From contig USQE01000053.1 of assembly GCA_900556675.1 (NCBI GenBank), positions 1-7,178 on the forward strand: a stretch of 7,178 bases of DNA. Reading direction: 5' to 3'. Positions 1 through 5,036 of the stretch are shown here, piece by piece. Numbering within the stretch: the stretch's first letter is position 1; each line of letters starts with the position of its first letter. Made by a program: the position numbers and the translations under genes. This DNA is from an uncultured Collinsella sp. Lineage in GTDB: Bacteria; Actinomycetota; Coriobacteriia; Coriobacteriales; Coriobacteriaceae. The notes beneath the pieces are model-generated. The model did not search any database, was not told the DNA's origin, and saw only the letters and a program-made list of their open reading frames with translations.

Positions 1-80
1 CCTACGCGGATCGCGCCCTTAAGGCCCTGGATGCTTATCTGGAATCGCGCTCCGATCTGTTTGGAGGCGAGAGGTCATAG
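1..80 (+). CDS. 3' end of upstream gene, possibly TrmFO (tRNA U54 methyltransferase)
   Basis: This is the C-terminal 25 codons of a gene that begins outside the window, read in the frame starting at base 3 and ending with TAG at 78-80. The peptide begins YADRALKALDAYLES and looks like a terminal amphipathic helix with a polar tail. A helix of this kind at the C-terminus, directly upstream of xerC and the rpsB cluster, would fit the folate-dependent tRNA uracil-5 methyltransferase TrmFO, which precedes xerC in many Firmicutes (topA-trmFO-xerC). The identity rests mainly on neighbourhood, because too little protein is visible for a domain assignment. Its stop codon overlaps the proposed xerC start (ATAG), which would couple translation of the two genes. 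Confidence 0.45.
   Translation, partial: YADRALKALDAYLESRSDLFGGERS
63..67 (+). promoter_or_regulatory. Candidate ribosome binding site for xerC
   Basis: GGAGG lies at 63-67, inside the end of the upstream gene. It is 9 nt before the ATA at 77-79, a normal spacing for initiation. No ATG, GTG or TTG in the xerC frame follows it at usable distance, so this site is the main argument for starting xerC at 77 rather than at the first canonical codon, GTG 233. Confidence 0.45.
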
Positions 81-997
81 CTTTTGACCTGTACGATGCC
101 GTCGACTCGTTCATCGCCTACATTGCACGCGTCGAAGGGCTCGCTCCCAATACGGTAACCGCCTACGCCTCGCGCCTCGAGCGCTTCGCCGCGTGGTGCG
201 ACCGCGAGGGCATCGACGCTCGCGCCGCCGACGTGCGGACCGTTCGCTCCTATTTGGCCGAGCTGTCGCGTGGCCAGGTGGCGGCTCGGACCCTTGCGGC
301 ACACCTGTCTGCTATTCGCTCGCTCTATCGGTGGATGGCTGCCGAGGGAATCGTTGAGGGCGATGCGGTCTCGGCGATATCCTCGCCCAAGCTGCCGCGC
401 GATCTTCCCGGTGTGCTGACGACCCGGCAAGTCGAGTCGTTGCTCAAGGCCCCCGACACCTCGACGCCTGCGGGGCTGCGCGATGCGGCGATGCTCGAGC
501 TGCTCTATGCCTCCGGCGCGCGAATCTCGGAGCTCGCGGCGCTCAACGTGGAGTCTATTGGTTGGTCCGAGCGAACGCTGCGACTTTGGGGCAAGGGGAG
601 CAAGGAGCGTATCGTGCCCCTCTATCGGCGCGCTCTCGAGGCGACTCGCCGCTATATTGAGGAAGGGAGACCGCAGCTTCTTGCACAGGCAAAGCGTGGT
701 GACGGTGCGAACGGCGTTCATCCGCTGTTTATCTCGGCGCGCGGAAACCGCATGAGTGCCGCCATGCTCAGAAGGCGGTTCCACATGCTTGCGACACTTG
801 CCGGCATTCCTGCCGACATCGCCCCGCATGCGATGCGCCACACCTTTGCGACTGACCTGCTCGAGGGCGGCGCGGATCTGCGCTCGGTTCAGGAGCTGCT
901 GGGGCATGCGAGCTTGTCCACGACGCAGATCTATACGCATCTCACGCCCGACCGACTCAAACGCGCCGTGAGTCAGGCCCACCCCCGCGGCGAGTAG
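77..997 (+). CDS. xerC: Site-specific tyrosine recombinase XerC
   Basis: XerC-type recombinases resolve chromosome dimers at dif sites, acting with a XerD-type partner during cell division. The reading frame is open from just after a stop at 20-22 and ends with TAG at 995-997. Counted from the ATA at 77 the product is 306 residues, normal for the family. An N-terminal SAM-like core-binding domain starts around FDLYDAVDSFIAYI and includes GLAPNTVTAY, followed by the catalytic domain. All catalytic residues are visible: R149 (GARISEL), K173 (GKGSKER), H251 and R254 (HAMRH), H277 (LGHAS) and nucleophile Y286 (IYTHL). R149 and K173 fall one residue from the E. coli XerC positions 148 and 172, which supports a start near 77. 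The canonical GTG at 233 would delete the DNA-binding N-terminus. About ten extra residues lie between K173 and H251. Function is secure; the exact start is not. Confidence 0.9.
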   Translation: MAFDLYDAVDSFIAYIARVEGLAPNTVTAYASRLERFAAWCDREGIDARAADVRTVRSYLAELSRGQVAARTLAAHLSAIRSLYRWMAAEGIVEGDAVSAISSPKLPRDLPGVLTTRQVESLLKAPDTSTPAGLRDAAMLELLYASGARISELAALNVESIGWSERTLRLWGKGSKERIVPLYRRALEATRRYIEEGRPQLLAQAKRGDGANGVHPLFISARGNRMSAAMLRRRFHMLATLAGIPADIAPHAMRHTFATDLLEGGADLRSVQELLGHASLSTTQIYTHLTPDRLKRAVSQAHPRGE

Positions 998-1018
998 GAG
1001 AAGGGCCTCCCGCGCCGC
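987..1018 (+). terminator. GC-rich hairpin at the xerC stop, possible weak terminator
   Basis: GCGGCG at 987-992 pairs with CGCCGC at 1013-1018, and GGAG at 997-1000 pairs with CTCC at 1007-1010, giving a two-part stem with a small internal loop across the xerC stop codon. No T-tract follows directly; the nearest T-run begins at 1033. It may stabilise the 3' end or cause inefficient termination before the rpsB promoter. GC-rich sequence makes chance stems common, so confidence is low. Confidence 0.3.
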
Positions 1019-1045
1019 ACCGAGGTGTGTGGTTTTGATTGCGGG

Positions 1046-1074
1046 TTGGCAGGAAGAGGCAATCCTGCTATCAT
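1046..1074 (+). promoter_or_regulatory. Sigma-70-type promoter for rpsB-tsf
   Basis: A -35 box TTGGCA at 1046-1051 is followed by a 17-nt spacer and a -10 box TATCAT at 1069-1074. The -10 is preceded by TGC at 1066-1068, an extended -10 motif. The -35 matches consensus TTGACA at five of six positions and the -10 matches TATAAT at five of six. Transcription would start near 1081, giving a leader of about 135 nt. This is the best promoter in the window and suits a highly expressed ribosomal protein operon. Confidence 0.75.
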
Positions 1075-1080
1075 TCATCG

Positions 1081-1215
1081 GGTTGCTTCACGGCAACAGG
1101 TTTTTATCACGCACGCGCGGCTACTTCATACCGTGGTGCCCGGGCTTTGGTAGCACATGTCCGGGTTGGTTTTGGAGGATGACCCCGCGCGGAGGCAAAC
1201 CACAGGAGGTTTAAT
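1081..1215 (+). promoter_or_regulatory. Structured 5' leader of rpsB, candidate autoregulatory element
   Basis: The predicted transcript begins with a hairpin, GTTGC at 1082-1086 pairing with GCAAC at 1093-1097, followed after 3 nt by five T residues (1101-1105). A second stem forms from 1139-1145 with 1159-1165 (seven pairs including one G-U, 13-nt loop). That stem competes with a shorter GTGC/GCAC pairing (1136-1139 with 1153-1156). GGTTT at 1168-1172 can pair with AAACC at 1197-1201, just upstream of the ribosome binding site. GGAGG occurs three times, at 1174, 1191 and 1205; the last, AGGAGG at 1204-1209, is 6 nt from the rpsB ATG and is the true site. Protein S2 represses its own operon through the rpsB leader in several bacteria, so a similar role is possible. 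I do not recognise a specific known leader family here. Confidence 0.45.
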
Positions 1216-1944
1216 ATGGCTACCAAGATTAATATCCGCACCCTGCTCGAGGCCGGCTGCCACTTCGGTCACCAGACCCGTCGCTGGAACCCCAAGATGA
1301 AGCCGTTCATCTTCGGTGAGCGCAACGGCATCTACATCCTCGACCTCAAGCAGACCATCCTTGACGCCGACCAGGCCTACACCTTCGTCAAGAACGTCGC
1401 CAAGGGCGGCAACGTGCTGTTCGTCGGCACCAAGAAGCAGGCTCAGGAGGCGGTTAAGAACGCCGCTGAGCGCGCCAACATGCCTTACATCAACCAGCGT
1501 TGGCTCGGCGGCATGCTGACCAACTTCGTCACCATCCGCTCCCGCATCAACCGCATGGAGGAGCTCGAGGCCATGGTCGAGGACGGTCGCATGGCAGTGC
1601 TGCCCAAGAAGGAGCAGGCAGTGCTCGGCAAGGAGCTCGCTAAGCTCCAGACCAACCTCGGTGGCGCCCGCGACATGAAGGGTCTGCCCCAGGCTCTCTT
1701 CGTCATCGACACCAAGCGCGAGGAGAACGCCATCAAGGAGGCCCAGCGCCTGAACATCCCCGTCGTCGCCCTGATCGACACCAACTCCGATCCCGACGAG
1801 GTCGAGTATGGCATCCCCTGCAACGATGACGCCATCTCCGCAGTCACCCTTATGTGCGAGCTCATGGCCGACGCCTGCCTCGCTGGCTCCGGTAAGGAGC
1901 AGGTCTCCGAGGCCGAGATGGCCGCCGAGCCCAAGGCCGAGTAA
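1216..1944 (+). CDS. rpsB: 30S ribosomal protein S2
   Basis: S2 is a late-assembling protein of the small ribosomal subunit that helps dock S1 or the mRNA platform in many bacteria. The 242-residue product has the usual length and family landmarks: [20 protein letters not shown] near residues 10-29, the [10 protein letters not shown] segment (71-80), the [11 protein letters not shown] block (93-103), and the second S2 signature around [20 protein letters not shown] (157-176), then [21 protein letters not shown]. The C-terminus is an acidic tail. The start ATG is 6 nt after AGGAGG (1204-1209). Codon choice is strongly biased to C-ending and GAG/AAG codons, as expected for very high expression. 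It is followed by tsf after 45 nt with no terminator between them, giving the classic rpsB-tsf unit. Confidence 0.98.
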   Translation: MATKINIRTLLEAGCHFGHQTRRWNPKMKPFIFGERNGIYILDLKQTILDADQAYTFVKNVAKGGNVLFVGTKKQAQEAVKNAAERANMPYINQRWLGGMLTNFVTIRSRINRMEELEAMVEDGRMAVLPKKEQAVLGKELAKLQTNLGGARDMKGLPQALFVIDTKREENAIKEAQRLNIPVVALIDTNSDPDEVEYGIPCNDDAISAVTLMCELMADACLAGSGKEQVSEAEMAAEPKAE

Positions 1945-1989
1945 ATCAGTCCTATTTAAGTCTTTTTCATCTCTTTGAAAGGAACCACA

Positions 1990-2859
1990 ATGGCCCAGAT
2001 TACTGCCGCTATGGTCAAGCAGCTCCGCGAGATGACCGACTCCCCGATGATGGAGTGTAAGAAGGCTCTCGTCGAGGCTGACGGCGACATGGACGCCGCC
2101 GTCGACGTTCTGCGCAAGAACGGCCTCGCCAAGGCTGCCAAGAAGGCTGGCCGTGAGACCAACGAGGGCGCTGTCGCCGCGTTCGTCTCCGAGGATGGCA
2201 AGACCGGCGCTCTGCTCGAGCTCTCCTGCGAGACCGACTTCGTCGGCTCCAACGCCAAGTTCACCGGCTTTGCTTCCAAGGTCGCCGAGGTTGTCGCCAC
2301 CACCGAGCCGGCTGACGTCGACGCTCTGCTCGAGAAGCCGATGGGCGAGGAGACCGTTTCCTCCGAGCTCACCGAGATGATTCACATCATGGGCGAGAAC
2401 ATGAAGATCTCTCGTTTCGCCGCCCGCAAGGCCGAGAACGGCGCTCTCGCTTCTTACATCCACATGGGTGGTAAGATTGGCGTCCTCGTCGAGTTCGCCT
2501 TCGAGAAGGCCGAGACCGCTCAGGCTGAGTCCTTCAAGACCTTCGCTCACGACGTTGCCCTTCAGGTTGCCGCCGTCGCCCCGATCTGCGCTACCCGCGA
2601 TCAGGTTCCGGCTGAGACCGTCGAGCACGAGAAGCAGATCTACATGGCTCAGGCTGCCGAGTCCGGCAAGCCCGAGGCCATTCAGGAGAAGATGGCTGTT
2701 GGCCGTCTGGAGAAGTTCTACAAGCAGTCCGTGCTCACTGAGCAGGAGTTCATTAAGGACAGCTCCCTCACCATCAAGAAGTACGCTGAGCAGGTCTCCA
2801 AGGAGCTCGGCGATACCATTACCGTCGTTGCCTTCGACCGTCTGGTCCGTGGCGAGTAA
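1990..2859 (+). CDS. tsf: Elongation factor Ts
   Basis: EF-Ts is the nucleotide exchange factor that releases GDP from EF-Tu during translation elongation. The 289-residue protein has the N-terminal UBA-like domain (residues about 5-50, with the TDSPMMECKKALVEADGD stretch), the conserved ETDFVGSN motif (81-88) that contacts the EF-Tu nucleotide-binding domain, two core subdomains including SYIHMGGKIGVLVE (155-168), and the C-terminal GRLEKFYKQSVLTEQEFIKD block (238-257). The start is ATG 1990, 6 nt after a GAAAGGA ribosome binding site (1977-1983). A TTG at 1975 in the same frame overlaps that site and is not used. Codon bias matches rpsB. It is the last gene before a strong terminator. Confidence 0.98.
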   Translation: MAQITAAMVKQLREMTDSPMMECKKALVEADGDMDAAVDVLRKNGLAKAAKKAGRETNEGAVAAFVSEDGKTGALLELSCETDFVGSNAKFTGFASKVAEVVATTEPADVDALLEKPMGEETVSSELTEMIHIMGENMKISRFAARKAENGALASYIHMGGKIGVLVEFAFEKAETAQAESFKTFAHDVALQVAAVAPICATRDQVPAETVEHEKQIYMAQAAESGKPEAIQEKMAVGRLEKFYKQSVLTEQEFIKDSSLTIKKYAEQVSKELGDTITVVAFDRLVRGE

Positions 2860-2882
2860 ATAAGCTCTTGTAGCTGGTAATG

Positions 2883-2917
2883 AGCAGGCTGTGGGTTTTA
2901 CTCACAGCCTGCTTTTT
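2883..2917 (+). terminator. Intrinsic terminator after tsf
   Basis: AGCAGGCTGTG at 2883-2893 pairs perfectly with CACAGCCTGCT at 2903-2913. Two more pairs, G2894-T2902 (wobble) and G2895-C2901, extend the stem to 13, with loop TTTTA at 2896-2900. Five T residues run through 2913-2917. This ends the rpsB-tsf unit 24 nt after the tsf stop codon and separates it from pyrH. Confidence 0.93.
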
Positions 2918-2938
2918 CATGGCTCTTATCAGAGCCTT

Positions 2939-2947
2939 TGCTATCAT
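2939..2947 (+). promoter_or_regulatory. Extended -10 promoter for pyrH-frr-uppS-cdsA-dxr
   Basis: TGC at 2939-2941 precedes TATCAT at 2942-2947, an extended -10 element identical over nine bases to that of the rpsB promoter. With a 17-nt spacer the -35 position would read ATGGCT (2919-2924), a poor match, so the extended -10 would have to carry recognition. Transcription would start near 2954, directly after the tsf terminator, leaving a leader of about 23 nt that contains the pyrH ribosome binding site. Confidence 0.6.
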
Positions 2948-2962
2948 ATTGAGAGTCTAATT

Positions 2963-2970
2963 AAAGGAGG
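2963..2970 (+). promoter_or_regulatory. Ribosome binding site that fixes the TTG start of pyrH
   Basis: AAAGGAGG at 2963-2970 is a near-full match to the anti-Shine-Dalgarno sequence and lies 6 nt before TTG 2977. The predicted protein then begins [18 protein letters not shown], the normal N-terminus of bacterial UMP kinases, so the rare start codon is well supported. Confidence 0.85.
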
Positions 2971-2976
2971 ATCGCT

Positions 2977-3699
2977 TTGTCCGACATCCGATATAAACGC
3001 GTGCTTCTGAAGCTTTCCGGCGAAGCACTGATGGGCGACGGCCAATATGGCATCGACCCGAAGATTACCGATCATCTTGCCAAGCAGGTCAAGGAGCTGC
3101 TCGCCGTTGGTCATGAGGTCGGCGTCGTTGTCGGCGGCGGCAACATTTTCCGCGGCATGGCCGGCGCTGCCGGTGGCATGGAGCGCGCCCAGGCCGACTA
3201 CATGGGCATGCTGGCAACCGTTATGAACGCGCTTGCCCTGCAGGATGCCTTTGAGCACAACGATGTTCCCTGCCGCGTGATGAGCGCTATCCAGATGAAC
3301 GAGATCTGCGAGCCCTATATTCGCCGTCGCGCCATCAACCACCTTTCCAAGGGCAACGTCGTTATTTTTGCCGCTGGTTCGGGCAATCCGTACTTTACGA
3401 CCGACACCGCCGCGGCTCTTCGTGCCTGCGAGATCGGTGCCGAGATTCTGATTAAGGCCACCAAGGTTGACGGCATCTACGACAAGGATCCTGTCAAGTG
3501 CGCCGATGCCGTCCGTTTTGACAAGATTACCTATCACGAGGTTCTCGTCCGCGGTCTGCAGGTTATGGATTCCACGGCCACGGCACTGTGCCAGGATAAC
3601 CGTATGCCGATTTTGGTCCTCAACATTGATGGCGAGGACACCGTCAAACGCGCGCTTTCGGGTGAGCCCGTCGGCACGCTCGTCTATCAGGAGGATTAA
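2977..3699 (+). CDS. pyrH: UMP kinase
   Basis: PyrH phosphorylates UMP to UDP with ATP in the cytoplasm, the step that feeds UTP and CTP pools. It belongs to the amino acid kinase family, and bacterial members are hexamers typically activated by GTP and inhibited by UTP. The 240-residue protein shows the family blocks in order: [14 protein letters not shown] (7-20) with the phosphate-binding lysine and glycine, [11 protein letters not shown] (50-60), [19 protein letters not shown] (73-91), [17 protein letters not shown] (134-150) at the catalytic and UMP-binding region, [14 protein letters not shown] (159-172), and [12 protein letters not shown] (197-208). The start is TTG, set by a strong ribosome binding site. 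The frr ribosome binding site (AGGAGG, 3689-3694) lies within the last codons, so the two genes are tightly linked. Confidence 0.98.
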   Translation: MSDIRYKRVLLKLSGEALMGDGQYGIDPKITDHLAKQVKELLAVGHEVGVVVGGGNIFRGMAGAAGGMERAQADYMGMLATVMNALALQDAFEHNDVPCRVMSAIQMNEICEPYIRRRAINHLSKGNVVIFAAGSGNPYFTTDTAAALRACEIGAEILIKATKVDGIYDKDPVKCADAVRFDKITYHEVLVRGLQVMDSTATALCQDNRMPILVLNIDGEDTVKRALSGEPVGTLVYQED

Positions 3700-3701
3700 G
3701 C

Positions 3702-4238
3702 ATGGCAGAGAACATCACCGCCCACATGGACAAGTCGCTCGAGTCCCTCAAGCACAACTTCTCCAAGGTTCGCACGGGCCGCGCCAACGCTAATATTCTG
3801 TCCGACATTTCGGTCGATTACTACGGTGTTCCCACGCCGGTTACCCAGGTTGCCGCCGTTAAGACTCCCGAGGCTCACATGCTGCTCATCGAACCCTGGG
3901 ACAAGGCGCTCGTCAACGCAATCGTGAAGGCTATCAGTGCTTCTGATCTGGGCATTACTCCCAACTCTGACGGTACCGTCGTGCGCCTGCCGTTCCCGGC
4001 TCCCACCGAGGAGCGTCGTCGCGAGCTCGTCAAGGAGTGCCGCGAGTATGCCGAGCAGGCCAAGGTTTCCATTCGCAACATTCGTCGTGACTTTAACAAC
4101 AAGCTCGAGCGCGACGAAGAGCTTACCGAGGACGATGTCCGTCGCGAGCAGGCCAAGGTCCAGAAGCATACCGATGAGTATGTTGCCAAGGTCGAGGAGC
4201 TTTTGAAGGAAAAAGAAGCCGAGGTCATGGAGATCTAA
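3702..4238 (+). CDS. frr: Ribosome recycling factor
   Basis: RRF splits post-termination ribosomes together with EF-G so that subunits can be reused. The 178-residue product is close to the usual length of about 185. It shows the family pattern of a three-helix-bundle domain interrupted by a small beta domain: the first helix (MDKSLESLKHNFSKVRTGRA, 9-28), the beta domain from about 30 to 105 with YYGVPTPVTQVA (40-51) and LLIEPWDKAL (61-70), then RLPFPAPTEERRRELVK (95-111) and long C-terminal helices rich in charged residues. ATG 3702 follows the pyrH stop by 2 nt, and AGGAGG (3689-3694) sits 7 nt upstream. It is followed one base later by the uppS GTG. Confidence 0.98.
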   Translation: MAENITAHMDKSLESLKHNFSKVRTGRANANILSDISVDYYGVPTPVTQVAAVKTPEAHMLLIEPWDKALVNAIVKAISASDLGITPNSDGTVVRLPFPAPTEERRRELVKECREYAEQAKVSIRNIRRDFNNKLERDEELTEDDVRREQAKVQKHTDEYVAKVEELLKEKEAEVMEI

Positions 4239-4239
4239 G

Positions 4240-5034
4240 GTGCAATACGACGAGAACAAACTGGTCGAGTACTTTGCCGACGCCCCTGCGGGCGTCGGTT
4301 TTTCCGACCTTGACCTCAATAAGATCCCGCATCATATTTCGTGCATCATGGACGGTAACGGTCGCTGGGCCACGGCGCGCGGTCTTGCCCGCACCGAGGG
4401 ACACAAGGCCGGTATCGTCTCCCTGCGCGAGATCATTACCGCATGCGTGCGCTTGGGCGTCGACGTCCTTTCGGCCTATGCGTTTTCCACCGAAAACTGG
4501 AATCGTCCGCAGCATGAGGTCAACGTTTTGATGCATTTGTTTGCCAAGACGTTTATCGATGAGTTGCCGCTGCTTAAGCGCGAAAACGTGCGCGTTGTCT
4601 TTTTGGGCGATATTTCCGCACTGCCCAAGAAGACCCGCGATGTCTTTGAGCGCGGTCTTGCCGAGTGTGCCGACCACACCGGCATGACGCTGGCGCTTGC
4701 CGTCAATTACGGCGCCCGTGCCGAGATCACCCGTGCCGTCCGTCAGATTGCGCTCGACGCCGCTGCCGGCAAGATCGACCCTGCCGCCATCGACGATGAT
4801 ATGGTTGCCTCCCATCTCTACACCTCTGGGCTGCCCGATCCGGAGCTTGTGATTCGCACCTCCGGCGAGCTACGCCTTTCGAACTATCTGCTGTGGCAGG
4901 TTGCCTATTCCGAGTTTTATGTCACCGATACCTATTGGCCCGACTTTGATCGCTGGGGCCTTGTCGACGCCATTTTGGCCTACCAGGGCCGCGACCGTAG
5001 GTTTGGTGGACTGAGCAAGACCGAGGAGGCTTAA
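4240..5034 (+). CDS. uppS: Undecaprenyl diphosphate synthase (cis-prenyltransferase)
   Basis: UppS extends farnesyl diphosphate with isopentenyl units in cis to make the C55 carrier lipid precursor for peptidoglycan and wall polymers; it works at the membrane-cytosol interface. The 264-residue protein has DGNGRWA (38-44) with metal-binding D38, H55 in GHKAG, FSTENW (82-87) with N86, and RTSGELRLSN (206-215) followed by E225. R206, R212 and E225 have the same spacing as R194, R200 and E213 of E. coli UppS. The start is GTG 4240, one base after the frr stop, with only a modest GGAG site (4229-4232). The next in-frame canonical start is M37 inside the active site, so the upstream start is required. 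About 12 extra N-terminal residues relative to E. coli include a segment (residues 13-22) whose DNA forms a terminator-like hairpin. Confidence 0.97.
   Translation: MQYDENKLVEYFADAPAGVGFSDLDLNKIPHHISCIMDGNGRWATARGLARTEGHKAGIVSLREIITACVRLGVDVLSAYAFSTENWNRPQHEVNVLMHLFAKTFIDELPLLKRENVRVVFLGDISALPKKTRDVFERGLAECADHTGMTLALAVNYGARAEITRAVRQIALDAAAGKIDPAAIDDDMVASHLYTSGLPDPELVIRTSGELRLSNYLLWQVAYSEFYVTDTYWPDFDRWGLVDAILAYQGRDRRFGGLSKTEEA
4277..4303 (+). terminator. Terminator-like hairpin inside the uppS coding region
   Basis: CCGACGCCC at 4277-4285 pairs perfectly with GGGCGTCGG at 4290-4298 around a CTGC tetraloop, followed immediately by five T residues (4299-4303). This is the textbook form of an intrinsic terminator, yet it lies 37 nt into uppS, in sense orientation, within the variable N-terminal codons before the conserved domain. 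A translating ribosome would prevent folding; poor initiation at the GTG would let it form and cut transcription of uppS, cdsA and dxr. The structure is plain in the sequence, but its activity is inference. Confidence 0.55.
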
Positions 5035-5036
5035 TC

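Noticed and set aside
233..235. GTG 233 as the xerC start
   Set aside because: It would remove 52 residues including the conserved LAPNTVTAY part of the core-binding domain, which is plainly encoded upstream in the same frame.
35..1078. A 347-codon open frame on the minus strand opposite xerC
   Set aside because: It is an Arg-rich shadow of a GC-rich gene whose sense-strand product has all catalytic residues of XerC.
1029..1214. Plus-strand frame of 61 codons, or its 11-codon end from ATG 1179, in the rpsB leader
   Set aside because: The long version runs across the promoter itself. The short version has GGAGG abutting the ATG with no spacer, and its product resembles nothing known. The region is better explained as untranslated leader.
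1975..1977. TTG as an alternative start for tsf
   Set aside because: It overlaps the GAAAGGA ribosome binding site of the ATG at 1990 and would add five residues not found in EF-Ts.
1945..1989. Possible attenuator between rpsB and tsf, suggested by a T5 run at 1962-1966
   Set aside because: No stable inverted repeat precedes the T-run; the repeated AGTC is direct and not inverted.
1126..2628. A 500-codon open frame on the minus strand across rpsB and tsf
   Set aside because: It mirrors two certain, highly biased genes whose codon choice removes stop codons on the opposite strand. Its product is low-complexity Leu/Gly/Asp/Glu/His-rich and matches no family I know, and no convincing minus-strand start signals are seen.
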